64,000 bases of DNA from GYS-P2D sp964414425 (GTDB taxonomy: Bacteria; Bacteroidota; Bacteroidia; Chitinophagales; Saprospiraceae), in the NCBI GenBank assembly GCA_964414425.1, contig CAYPWL010000013.1, positions 14,540-78,539 on the forward strand, in the 5' to 3' direction. Under the pieces are notes generated by a model that saw nothing but the letters and a program-made list of their open reading frames with translations, searched no databases and was not told the DNA's origin. The translations under genes and the position numbers were made by a program. Each line of letters opens with the position of its first letter. Positions within the stretch are counted from its first letter, which is position 1. Positions 55,598 through 64,000 of the stretch are shown here, in pieces.

Positions 55598-57103
55598 ATG
55601 CAGTTAAGCGAGCAGGAAGTCATCCGCCGAGAGAACCTTCAAAAAATCATCGATGCGGGTATCAACCCGTACCCTGGAGCCGAATATCACATCAGTCACT
55701 ATGCAACTGATATTAAAGGGGCATTCTCAGAGGAAACCACGGAGGATTATAAGGAAGTGAGTATTGCTGGACGCTTGATGATGAAGCGAATAATGGGCAA
55801 GGCCTCATTCGCAGAGTTACAGGACAGTTCTGGGCGCATCCAAGCCTACATAAGCAGAGACGACATCTGTCCTGGTGAGGATAAAACCTTATACAACACT
55901 GTATTCAAAAAACTGCTGGATATAGGAGATTTCATTGGTGTTAAGGGATTTGTATTTTATACGAAAACTGGAGAAATAACTATCCACGTCAAAGAGTTGA
56001 CCGTATTAAGTAAATCTCTCAAGCCGCTCCCAATCGTAAAAACTGATGCTGATGGCAAAGTACATGATGCAGTCACCGATCCAGAATTTAGGTATCGCCA
56101 ACGCTATGCAGATTTAGTGGTGAATCCAGGAGTCAAGGAGACATTTATCAAGCGTACTAAGATGTATAACAGCATTCGCTCGTTTCTCAATGAGCGCGGT
56201 TATCTCGAAGTAGAGACTCCTATCCTGCAACCACTATATGGAGGTGCCGCTGCAAGACCATTCAAGACACATCATAATACGCTGGACATGTCCCTCTACA
56301 TGCGTATCGCAAACGAGTTATACCTCAAACGTTTGATCGTAGGCGGATTCGATGGAGTATATGAGTTTTCTAAAGATTTCAGGAATGAGGGGATGAGTCG
56401 TTTTCATAATCCAGAGTTTACACAGATAGAGTTGTACGTAGCCTACAAGGATTATGAATGGATGATGAACTTGGTAGAAGAAATGATCGAGAAGGTGGCC
56501 ATAGACGTAACCGGTTCTACGGAAGTACAAGTTGGCGACAAGCTTATCAACTTCCAACGACCATGGAAACGTTATACGATGTATGGTGCCATCCAAGAGT
56601 TCACGGGAGTAGACATCTCGCAGATGACAGAAGATGAAATGAGAGCTACTGCCAAAGAAATGGATGTACATGTGGATAAAAGCCTTGGAAAAGGAAAGAT
56701 TATCGATGAGATATTTGGTGAGAAGTGTGAGCCTTTTTTGATTCAACCTACATTCATCACGGACTACCCTATTGAGATGTCCCCACTTGCTAAAAAACAC
56801 CGAGAGAAAGAAGGTCTTGTAGAGCGCTTTGAGGCCATCTGCAATGGTAAGGAGATCAGCAATGCTTTCTCAGAGCTGAATGACCCGATAGATCAGAGAG
56901 CGAGATTTGAAGATCAATTGACACTCGGTAAGCGTGGTGATGACGAAGCTATGGTATTAGATGAAGATTTCCTAAGAGCACTGGAATACGGTATGCCTCC
57001 TACGGCAGGTGTCGGTATCGGCATGGATCGTCTGGCAATGATCATGACGAACTCCGCATCGATTCAAGATGTCCTCTTCTTCCCTCAAATGAAAGCTGAA
57101 TAA
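55598..57103 (+). CDS. lysS: lysyl-tRNA synthetase, class II
   Basis: This 501-aa enzyme charges tRNA-Lys. It has the N-terminal OB-fold anticodon domain (about residues 50-150, with VSIAGRLMMKRIMGKASFAE), class II motif 2 (VYEFSKDFRNEGMSRFHNPEF) and motif 3 (TAGVGIGMDRLAMIM). Length and motif order are standard for LysRS-II. It is followed by fabI after 22 bp. A perfect -7 promoter box precedes it. Confidence 0.97.
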   Translation: MQLSEQEVIRRENLQKIIDAGINPYPGAEYHISHYATDIKGAFSEETTEDYKEVSIAGRLMMKRIMGKASFAELQDSSGRIQAYISRDDICPGEDKTLYNTVFKKLLDIGDFIGVKGFVFYTKTGEITIHVKELTVLSKSLKPLPIVKTDADGKVHDAVTDPEFRYRQRYADLVVNPGVKETFIKRTKMYNSIRSFLNERGYLEVETPILQPLYGGAAARPFKTHHNTLDMSLYMRIANELYLKRLIVGGFDGVYEFSKDFRNEGMSRFHNPEFTQIELYVAYKDYEWMMNLVEEMIEKVAIDVTGSTEVQVGDKLINFQRPWKRYTMYGAIQEFTGVDISQMTEDEMRATAKEMDVHVDKSLGKGKIIDEIFGEKCEPFLIQPTFITDYPIEMSPLAKKHREKEGLVERFEAICNGKEISNAFSELNDPIDQRARFEDQLTLGKRGDDEAMVLDEDFLRALEYGMPPTAGVGIGMDRLAMIMTNSASIQDVLFFPQMKAE

Positions 57104-57125
57104 AAGAGAAATAAATCCTACTAAC

Positions 57126-57944
57126 ATGAGTAACAACTTATTAAAAGGAAAAAGAGGTATCGTATTTGGTGCCCTTGATGAAAAATCAATTGCTTGGGCT
57201 GTGGCTAAGAAGTGTGTTGAGCAAGGAGCTCAGATCACGCTCACTAACGCTCCAGTTGCCCTTAGATTTGGCAAGATAAATGAGCTGGCTGATGAGCTCA
57301 ACACCATAGTAATCCCATGTGATGCTACTAATATGGACGACATCTCAGCCCTAATCGATCAAAGCATGGAGCACTTAGGTGGAAAGATCGACTTTATCCT
57401 ACATGCGATCGGCATGTCGCTCAATGTTAGAAAGAAGAGAGCCTACACGGATATCAAGCACGAATGGATGCTCAAGACCTTTGATATCTCGGCGATATCA
57501 TTTCATAAGGTCATGCAAGTAGCCTATCAGAAAGATGCTATGAATGACTGGGGATCTATAGTGGCTCTAACCTACATGGCTGCACAACGTACATTTCCAG
57601 AATATAACGAGATGGCAGAGTCGAAGGCACTGTTAGAATCATTTGCTAGAAGCTTTGGCTATCACTTTGGTGTCAAGAATAATGTCAGAGTGAATACCAT
57701 CTCTCAATCCCCTACTATTACCACTGCGGGAAGTGGCGTTAAAGGTTTTGGCAACTTTTATGATTTCGCAGAACAAATGTCTCCTCTGGGTAATGCTGAT
57801 GCAGACTCCTGTGCAGATTATTGTGTTAGCTTGTTCTCAGATTTGACAAGGATGGTTACCATGCAAAATCTATTTCATGATGGAGGATTCTCTAATATGG
57901 GTATAAATTCTGCGGCAATAGCTACAGACGAAGGTACAGCTTAG
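57126..57944 (+). CDS. fabI: enoyl-[acyl-carrier-protein] reductase (NADH)
   Basis: This 272-aa short-chain dehydrogenase performs the last step of the fatty acid elongation cycle. It has the FabI N-terminus GKRGIVFGALDEKSIAWAVAK. Residues Y150, Y160, M163 and K167 occupy the same spacing as E. coli Y146, Y156, M159 and K163, which includes the catalytic Tyr-Lys pair. The TITTAGSGVKGF loop is the substrate-binding region. It is second in the lysS operon and converges with the putative porin gene, overlapping it by 4 bp. Confidence 0.96.
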   Translation: MSNNLLKGKRGIVFGALDEKSIAWAVAKKCVEQGAQITLTNAPVALRFGKINELADELNTIVIPCDATNMDDISALIDQSMEHLGGKIDFILHAIGMSLNVRKKRAYTDIKHEWMLKTFDISAISFHKVMQVAYQKDAMNDWGSIVALTYMAAQRTFPEYNEMAESKALLESFARSFGYHFGVKNNVRVNTISQSPTITTAGSGVKGFGNFYDFAEQMSPLGNADADSCADYCVSLFSDLTRMVTMQNLFHDGGFSNMGINSAAIATDEGTA

Positions 57945-59824
57945 TCTAATAGGCGCCACTTCAATCCAAATACAATACGCGATCCATATAAGCTTCGGTC
58001 TTGAACAGGCGTTCGATTAATTAAGCGCTGTGACCCTAATGCTATACCTGTAGCATTGACAGACTTAATGAAGAAGGCTAAGGTCTCTATCTGGATCGTC
58101 AGATATGGATTAATGATCGCGATATCTCCGCTTTGGGTATTGGATCCATTATTATAAAATCGTCCAAAGACATGATGAAACGCTGGTGCGGTATAAGACG
58201 GAATGAGATAATAATCCAATCCGACATCAATGCGAGCATTATACTTCTTGAGAAAGGTACCCACGGAGAGATTACCTGCCAGTTGTAACTCAGGAGCACG
58301 AATTATATCACTATTTATCCGATTATAGATCAACCTATGTTGACTCTTGAAAATCCCAAAATCAATATCTCGTGATAACATCGCCGAAATACTGGTAATT
58401 GAGTTAGTCAGCTGTATAGGTGACGCATCAGTATTTAAGAAGACTCCATCTCCCACCTGAAGTGCGGATAAAGCAATATCAAATCCTGCCACTGATCCTC
58501 CAAGATGGATGTCTAAGTAGCTCGATTTTGAAAAATCATTTTGCCAAATGGCAACCGAATCAATCTCTTGATCCTGCAGGGTGAGATGAGGATTAAGTAG
58601 TTTATAATCTACGCTGAGCTCAAGCGGCCATTTATCATTGTTGTTTTCCAGTTTCGCATGAACTGCTAATTCTCCTGAATTTGACCCTATACCAATCTGA
58701 CCACTCGCTGAAAATCCGATGAACTCGGACAAGCTTCGCTCGTAATCCAATCCTATGATAAGTTCGTTTAGCCCAATCGTATCGAGCCCATTGCGATAGC
58801 TTTTGTTGTTATAAATGAGTACTGCTGCTATCGATGAAATTTCATCGGACAGGACGAGTTCGTTTCTTATCTGTGTCGTTCTTAGTTGATTGTTCAGATT
58901 GATAGTCGATAAGGCTGCTGGAAGATATATCTCCTGTTCACCGTCGGAGACCGACTCATCAAAGAATGTATAACGATTGCCTTTAAATTGCAGAGCACTA
59001 TTGAGCGAGAGACTCTTATTATTCTGAAGGCTGTCTTCTAAAACAATTTGATTGCCGACCTCCAAATGAAAGTCTGAATAAGTGGAATTGGCATTGTCAG
59101 AAGTACCCCCAGCCGTAGGCAGAAATGATCTGGATTGAGCTTCATTCACACTGTAGTTTTGTATCGAGATATAAGATCTTCGGTTCTGCTGATCAGCTTC
59201 TTGTATGAGCTTGATAGCAACATTTCTTTGTCGGTTAGCTTGAGTCCCTATCCAGCTATCATCCGAGAATGTATCAAATTCAAAATTTAATTTAATGCCT
59301 CGGGCAAAACGTCGATAGAAGTCAATCTGAAGATTATCAGATCTCTCACCCTGCGGAGCTACCCTCTGGCCAAAAACACCACGTCCATAATGAATACCCC
59401 AATAGCTCCGATTTGGATCATAGTAGTCATCAGGATTAAATTGATCCGAAAGAGGTCTATACTGATTATGACCTAATTGTAGACCTATATCATTATAAAA
59501 CCTGATAGGAGTCGCTTGAGAAGCAGAGTTCTCCGAACCTAAGTTAGGTGAAAAGAATGCTCGAGTATAGAATGGCTCAACGATATGGATATCCTTATAG
59601 ACCGTATCTAAGACGACAGGACGATACTCGTCTGACAAACTTTTCTGAAGAATCTTAAGTTGAGGACGATCTATAGTGTCCTCTTGGACCGTAAAGGCCC
59701 TTGGATTACCAGATTGATTAGTATTTCCAAAACCACCTTGAGAGTTACCGGATGGAAACTGGGCTGACAGTCTCGTTACAGCACAGACGATAGATAAACT
59801 TATGAAGAAGAACCGTATCCACAC
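57941..59824 (-). CDS. putative porin (Porin_10-type)
   Basis: This 627-aa outer-membrane protein has a signal peptide ending at RLSAQ and a Porin_10-like mature part: an N-terminal extension to YRPVVLDTVYKDIHIVEPFY, many amphipathic strands (IGLQLGHNQYRPLSDQF, YWGIHYGRGVFGQ) and a C-terminal strand ending in FGLKWRLL. The family is widespread in Bacteroidota with unknown substrate. Its 3' end overlaps fabI by 4 bp. It lies downstream of the minus-strand surface-protein operon but is separated from it by a terminator. Confidence 0.86.
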   Translation of the reverse strand: MWIRFFFISLSIVCAVTRLSAQFPSGNSQGGFGNTNQSGNPRAFTVQEDTIDRPQLKILQKSLSDEYRPVVLDTVYKDIHIVEPFYTRAFFSPNLGSENSASQATPIRFYNDIGLQLGHNQYRPLSDQFNPDDYYDPNRSYWGIHYGRGVFGQRVAPQGERSDNLQIDFYRRFARGIKLNFEFDTFSDDSWIGTQANRQRNVAIKLIQEADQQNRRSYISIQNYSVNEAQSRSFLPTAGGTSDNANSTYSDFHLEVGNQIVLEDSLQNNKSLSLNSALQFKGNRYTFFDESVSDGEQEIYLPAALSTINLNNQLRTTQIRNELVLSDEISSIAAVLIYNNKSYRNGLDTIGLNELIIGLDYERSLSEFIGFSASGQIGIGSNSGELAVHAKLENNNDKWPLELSVDYKLLNPHLTLQDQEIDSVAIWQNDFSKSSYLDIHLGGSVAGFDIALSALQVGDGVFLNTDASPIQLTNSITSISAMLSRDIDFGIFKSQHRLIYNRINSDIIRAPELQLAGNLSVGTFLKKYNARIDVGLDYYLIPSYTAPAFHHVFGRFYNNGSNTQSGDIAIINPYLTIQIETLAFFIKSVNATGIALGSQRLINRTPVQDRSLYGSRIVFGLKWRLLD

Positions 59825-59851
59825 GCCGCAAAGTTATGCCTATTCAGCTCC

Positions 59852-59886
59852 TAAAATAAAAAAAGGACCCAACAAAAGTTGGGTCC
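59852..59886 (-). terminator. intrinsic terminator of the surface-protein operon
   Basis: GGACCCAAC (59865-59873), AAAA loop and GTTGGGTCC (59878-59886) form a perfect 9-bp stem. On the minus strand it is followed by TTTTTTTATTTTAG, an excellent U-tract, about 30 bp after the 822-aa gene stop. Confidence 0.9.
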
Positions 59887-59917
59887 CAATTACAGCATAA
59901 TATAATCAAAAAAACAA

Positions 59918-62386
59918 TTAGCCTTTAGGCACGTCCGAGAACACACCAATATTTTTTAAGTAGAAACCTACATCTTGGACATTGACATCACCATTTAAGT
60001 TGAAATCTCCAAGGTAGTAACTACTATTTTGTCCATTTTCTCCTTGTAACTGATCCAAGTCATCTACTGTGATATTTACTGTTGAACCATCACCGAGAGC
60101 CTGACTACTGTTAGCACCATACATGACGAATACACCCGGAGAGATTTCTTTTTGACCGAAGCCAAATAACTCTCTATACGATTGTTGATCTCTAAAGTCC
60201 CAAACTACCTTGCCGTCAATCACTGGTACGGGCTCTGGTGACATCACTATTAAGTGATTACGGTGCTCTACTACTACATAATACTCCAATGATGGGTCTA
60301 ATACGCAGCAGCTTTCAGTACCAGTAAACTCTATAGTACCGTCCTTTTTTAATATTCCTGCTCGTGTGCACGACTCATACTCCTCTGAACGATCTAATCT
60401 GAGGCTCACGAGTACCCAATCCACTGCATCAGTAGAATAGGAGTTAGAATTACCATCCTTAGTTTCGTCAATAAACAATCCTTCTGTTCCATTGTAGAAC
60501 CATGGTTCCGTATTATACGGATGACCTGGTTCGGTTGCAATACCAAAGAAGGCACGAGGTCTCTGACCAGGCAAGTAGCCTAATGGTAATAAATCTCCTC
60601 TATGTTGGCCGGCTTGTACATCAAATGATCCTTCGATATATACGCTGGCGTCAATCTGTGCACAAACTGGATCACAATCTCCTTGTAAGGATAACTCTAC
60701 AATAAATGTCCGAGGACACCCTTCAATGTCTGTTATAATCAAGTCATATGTACCCGGTCCTAAGCCATTAATAGTAGGCGTGATATCTCCAGTACTCCAT
60801 ACGTAGTCGTAAGGACCTGTCATACCATCTATAGTTACTCCGATCCTTCCATCTTGAGCGCCACAGTTTGGATCTGTGAAATCTATTGTAGCAACATACT
60901 CACATGGCGCTGAGAATCCAGCGTCATAATCCTCGATAATTTCTCCACTATTCAAGGTTATCACTTCTGACATACCTGTAAGCGGATCTGCGTCACTATC
61001 TATAGATCGATCAACAACAGCATTGAGTGGTGAATAATCGAATCCCTCTGGTAAAAGGAATCTAAGGATATACTGATCTGGCGGAAGATTAGTAAAACTA
61101 TAGTTACCATTCTCGCCCGAGAATGTAGAAGCTTGAAGTTCAAAATCTGTATTTAATAATTCAATCTCGACACCGCTAAGCCCTGGCTCATTGTCTTGTC
61201 TGACACCATCGCCATCATCTACCCATACAAAGTCTCCAATTGAGCCGTTAGTATAGAATCCAGCATCAATGCTAAATTCAGTTTCGCTAACATCCAATCT
61301 AACGGGAGGTGTGAACTCAGTAACGGTCACATCACTATCTAAATTGGAATCTCCTCGGCCTGGCAGGGTTGTTAAGAATCCCGAAGGACTATTAAACTTG
61401 ACAAAATAGACACCAGGCTCTACACCTTCGAGGAAATATCTACCATTGGCATCAGAAGTTGTCGAAGTTACATACTCCCTATCGGAGTCAAATAATTCAA
61501 CAAGTACATTAGCAAGAGGCGGTTCTCCTTCTTCTTGGACACCATCTCTATCTAAATCCTCCCATACATAATCTCCAATGATGCTTAATCCTACTGTTCC
61601 AAAAGTGTATGCCAAATAGTCATTAGGAACAATGTTATCATTAGTGGTGATAGATCCAAAAAACTGATTGGTTGCTCCTCCTGTAAACTCAGGGGTGCTG
61701 CTATCCTCACTTAAGTAAACCACATCAACACTTGACGGTATAGGAACCCACATAGAGCCATTCCAGCCTACTATTGTGAGATTATCTAAATCATTGTCAG
61801 TCAGCTGAGCTACCCTACTATCAAAATCCCAAGTCAAGGTGATCTTAGTTGGGCTGTCACCATCTATATCCCAATATTCTACTTCGCTAATTTCTGTTAT
61901 TGAGCTACTCTTATTGGACCTGTTAAAAGGTGCTCCCGCTGGTAAAGGCTGGAGTAAATCTCCAAATACTCCTTGTATTCTCGCAGTAGAAGGGTCCGCT
62001 CTGTAATAGGCAGCTGCTGCTCCAGCAGATCCTGTTATTGAGACTGGACGGTAAAAATTATCGTTGCCAATCGGAAACGTAAATCCATCTGAACCATAAT
62101 ATCTGACATAGCCATCTACATGTTGGTCTCTATCAACATTTTTCCATCCCGTAGAAACATTAGAGAATGAGAAATATCCTCGATCCCCGTGCCTATCTGT
62201 GCCGATAAGACCTGGCAGAACACCAGTACCTCCATAATCGAAGTCATGCTGACCGAAGACAACACTTTCTCCTTGATTATGAACATAGGTATTACCAAGA
62301 CTTCTGGACTGACCCGTTAAGCTTACACTTAATAACATCGCCGCTGCCCATGCAATCAATTGGAAATATGAGTTAAACCTCTTCAC
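59918..62386 (-). CDS. SdrD-B/SprB/dockerin-like surface protein
   Basis: This 822-aa exported protein has a signal peptide (to about residue 27). An N-terminal domain (about 28-250) is followed by two SdrD B-type CnaB-like modules (IGDYVWEDLDRDGVQEEGEP near 265 and IGDFVWVDDGDGVRQDNE near 383). A SprB-like repeat (PNCGAQDGRIGVTI, YVWSTGDITPTI, near 494-560) and a C-terminal domain follow, ending in the dockerin-like LGDFNLNGDVNVQDVGFYLK (near 791). No canonical T9SS sorting domain follows; the protein ends FSDVPKG. It probably forms part of a surface structure with the upstream partner. Confidence 0.85.
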   Translation of the reverse strand: MKRFNSYFQLIAWAAAMLLSVSLTGQSRSLGNTYVHNQGESVVFGQHDFDYGGTGVLPGLIGTDRHGDRGYFSFSNVSTGWKNVDRDQHVDGYVRYYGSDGFTFPIGNDNFYRPVSITGSAGAAAAYYRADPSTARIQGVFGDLLQPLPAGAPFNRSNKSSSITEISEVEYWDIDGDSPTKITLTWDFDSRVAQLTDNDLDNLTIVGWNGSMWVPIPSSVDVVYLSEDSSTPEFTGGATNQFFGSITTNDNIVPNDYLAYTFGTVGLSIIGDYVWEDLDRDGVQEEGEPPLANVLVELFDSDREYVTSTTSDANGRYFLEGVEPGVYFVKFNSPSGFLTTLPGRGDSNLDSDVTVTEFTPPVRLDVSETEFSIDAGFYTNGSIGDFVWVDDGDGVRQDNEPGLSGVEIELLNTDFELQASTFSGENGNYSFTNLPPDQYILRFLLPEGFDYSPLNAVVDRSIDSDADPLTGMSEVITLNSGEIIEDYDAGFSAPCEYVATIDFTDPNCGAQDGRIGVTIDGMTGPYDYVWSTGDITPTINGLGPGTYDLIITDIEGCPRTFIVELSLQGDCDPVCAQIDASVYIEGSFDVQAGQHRGDLLPLGYLPGQRPRAFFGIATEPGHPYNTEPWFYNGTEGLFIDETKDGNSNSYSTDAVDWVLVSLRLDRSEEYESCTRAGILKKDGTIEFTGTESCCVLDPSLEYYVVVEHRNHLIVMSPEPVPVIDGKVVWDFRDQQSYRELFGFGQKEISPGVFVMYGANSSQALGDGSTVNITVDDLDQLQGENGQNSSYYLGDFNLNGDVNVQDVGFYLKNIGVFSDVPKG

Positions 62387-62414
62387 GTCGTAACTATTTG
62401 GGGTTATCTAATAA

Positions 62415-64000
62415 TTACTTGACTACGAATACAACATTGATGAACGTACAGTTACCTGGTGGCACACTGACAACATCATATGTAAGCACTCCATTGTCAT
62501 CAAGTGAAAGATTGTCAAAAACTGCGTTGTCCAAATCTGTTATGTAGTATTCTAACTCCTCTCTCGAATATGTTGGAATCGCTCCAGCTGCACTTGGGCT
62601 CGACAACAGTGGTGATCCAAATCTATTTTGGTATTCCTGCCATAAGTCAATCGACTCACCAGTTGATATTGTACTTACATCAATTACAATTGCAGGCGGA
62701 TAAAATATCCTTGCAGAACGAGCCGTATTAGACTGTACTACATCTCCATTTGCATCTACACCAAGTAAGTAATTAGCTCCTGGAGTATCAGTATAAGTAT
62801 CATTATCTCCGTAATCACTGAACCTTACTTGACCTCCTTCTACATCTAATCGAGCATCAGGGGTTCCTGTTCCTATACCGACGTTACCATCATTATTAAG
62901 GACTAATTGATCAGTATTTAATGTACCCTGGTCATCTGAAGCAGTCTCCAAGATCAAGTCAGCTCCTCTAGCTGAGGCCGTACCTTCACTCTTTGATTTA
63001 ATATGCGAAGATGTATTGGCATCTGATCCAACTCTATGTGCAAACTCTAAAATATTATGACTGTTGGCTGCATTTCCTTCATCGTAAAGTCGTAGGGCAA
63101 TATTATCTCTGATATTGCTTCCGCCTTCGATTACGGCCCAAGGGCCTCCAGTGGAAGGATCACCTCCATCAACATGCAAGGCATACTGTGGATTGTTCTC
63201 ATTAATTCCAACATTGCCTACCGTGAAGATATTGTCAGATATATCATCTGCTTGAGTAGCTCCTACTTCAAACCAATCAACATCACCATCTCTATATGGA
63301 GACAGGTCAACAGTTTGAGCAGCTTGTCCATCGCTTTCTAAGCTCAGGGATAATATATCAGCACTGTTTATATTGAACAAATCAATAGTCTGATCATCTG
63401 TATTATCTAAGTATGGCGCAAGATCGACCGTTGTTGGATCATTAGTTAAACTTAGAATATTACCTGATAACGTGAGGTCTTGCTCGTCCGTATTTAGGCT
63501 TGCTGCATCTACTTCGCGAACTGTACCATTAGATGAAACACCTAATAGATTGGTTACCGCTCCAGAAAAAGTTCCTGAACCATATGAGTTCAATCTCAAT
63601 TGTCCTGAAGTTTCAAACTGTGCAATAGAGGTGTTATCCGTTCTAATTTGTAATGGATGAGCGGAAGTTGTTCCTATTATCCCTGCGCTATTAGATGATT
63701 GTAATTTAGTTTGAACACTGTTCGTATTATCCTGTACTTGAACGAGAGGCGAGCTTTCGTCATTAAGTAAGAGGTTACCTGTATTTGTAAAGGTCGTTGT
63801 CCCCTCGAGACTGTTAACATTTAAACCAAATCCTGATAAGTTAATATTACGTGCCTCAGTCAGTGTCTGATCATCAGTACCAAGGTGATTGTCATCAATA
63901 TCAAACGCTGAGCCACCTTCTATCTGAAGAGTATTTACATTATCATCAGGATCAGCATTGGTATATGTTAATGTCTGATCGTCAGTATTGTCTAAATATG
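62415..64000 (-). CDS. tail-fibre-like repetitive surface protein, 5' end outside the window
   Basis: The frame is open from its stop at 62415 to the window edge (528 codons visible), so the true start is upstream; the TTG at 63599 is not the start. The visible part has repeated short motifs (HLGTDDQTL, NTDEQDLTLSGN, LDNTDDQTIDLFN, AAQTVDLSPY), GNVGIGTGTPDARLDVEG-type beta-helix or phage tail-fibre-like units and a compact C-terminus ending VPPGNCTFINVVFVVK. Such modules are common in Bacteroidota surface and secreted proteins. It lies 28 bp before the SdrD-type gene. Confidence 0.8.
   Translation of the reverse strand, partial: YLDNTDDQTLTYTNADPDDNVNTLQIEGGSAFDIDDNHLGTDDQTLTEARNINLSGFGLNVNSLEGTTTFTNTGNLLLNDESSPLVQVQDNTNSVQTKLQSSNSAGIIGTTSAHPLQIRTDNTSIAQFETSGQLRLNSYGSGTFSGAVTNLLGVSSNGTVREVDAASLNTDEQDLTLSGNILSLTNDPTTVDLAPYLDNTDDQTIDLFNINSADILSLSLESDGQAAQTVDLSPYRDGDVDWFEVGATQADDISDNIFTVGNVGINENNPQYALHVDGGDPSTGGPWAVIEGGSNIRDNIALRLYDEGNAANSHNILEFAHRVGSDANTSSHIKSKSEGTASARGADLILETASDDQGTLNTDQLVLNNDGNVGIGTGTPDARLDVEGGQVRFSDYGDNDTYTDTPGANYLLGVDANGDVVQSNTARSARIFYPPAIVIDVSTISTGESIDLWQEYQNRFGSPLLSSPSAAGAIPTYSREELEYYITDLDNAVFDNLSLDDNGVLTYDVVSVPPGNCTFINVVFVVK

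Noticed and set aside
62415..64000. Prophage tail-fibre region
   Set aside because: Tail-fibre-like motifs also occur in Bacteroidota surface proteins; no other phage genes are present, and the operon partner is SdrD-like.

Overview
The window is about 64 kb of a chromosome from a member of the Bacteroidota, probably a marine, Saprospiria-like lineage. The phylum call rests on several things read directly: two secreted giants ending in type IX secretion (T9SS) sorting domains (one type A, one type B 'gliding-motility' C-terminus), a SdrD/SprB/dockerin-like surface protein, a TonB-dependent receptor behind a TPP riboswitch, a Porin_10-type putative porin, Bacteroidota-style -7 boxes (TAnnTTTG), and mostly weak Shine-Dalgarno sequences. 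The class-level call is an inference. No phage, insertion sequence, CRISPR array or rRNA was seen. Coding density is very high and many convergent gene pairs nearly touch or overlap.

Layout. 0-5 kb: the start of an AlkD-like DNA repair gene, a sterol-desaturase-family hydroxylase, and overlapping gcvP-gcvT (glycine cleavage). 5-10.4 kb (minus): EamA-type transporter, small lipoprotein and a 1353-aa BNR-repeat T9SS protein. 10.5-16.8 kb: TauE/SafE exporter, Fur-family regulator, a decayed lipoprotein gene, tesB and an endonuclease/exonuclease/phosphatase protein, fadH, and a small outer-membrane protein. 16.9-24.2 kb (plus): dprA, a PafA-like phosphatase, then a tight SulP-murI-osmC-Gfo/Idh-HNH run. 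24.3-31.2 kb (minus): FMN reductase, exported DinB-like protein, M23 peptidase lipoprotein, serine hydrolase, and a large FAD/Fe-S dehydrogenase. 31.3-34.9 kb: CotH-like protein, porin, thioredoxin.

35-39.5 kb (minus): a MacAB-like exporter operon of one ATPase, two paralogous permeases and a membrane-fusion protein, with no TolC gene nearby. 39.7-43.6 kb (minus): PnuC transporter and NadR-like P-loop kinase, then a TPP riboswitch, a TonB receptor and a DUF1761 protein. This is best read as a thiamine (or thiamine-precursor) uptake locus. 43.7-49.4 kb: a 53-aa membrane ORF with a TTG-start nucleoside hydrolase, an APH/MtnK-like kinase, tRNA-Ala(GGC), priA and an HDAC-family deacetylase. 49.4-55.5 kb (minus): a 2020-aa T9SS type-B protein with 13 tandem repeats. 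55.6-57.9 kb: lysS-fabI. 57.9-64 kb (minus): Porin_10 protein and a two-gene surface-protein operon whose first gene runs off the window.

Housekeeping genes (gcvPT, murI, priA, lysS, fabI, dprA, tRNA) are interleaved with secretion, adhesion and nutrient-uptake genes. The strongest non-gene signals are the TPP riboswitch with two overlapping hairpins downstream, intrinsic-terminator hairpins written inside the 3' ends of gcvT and the Fur-family gene, and a pseudogene carrying two in-frame stops plus a frameshift. I did not find a clearly unprecedented system. The best leads are the riboswitch/PnuC/NadR-like module and the surface-protein operons.
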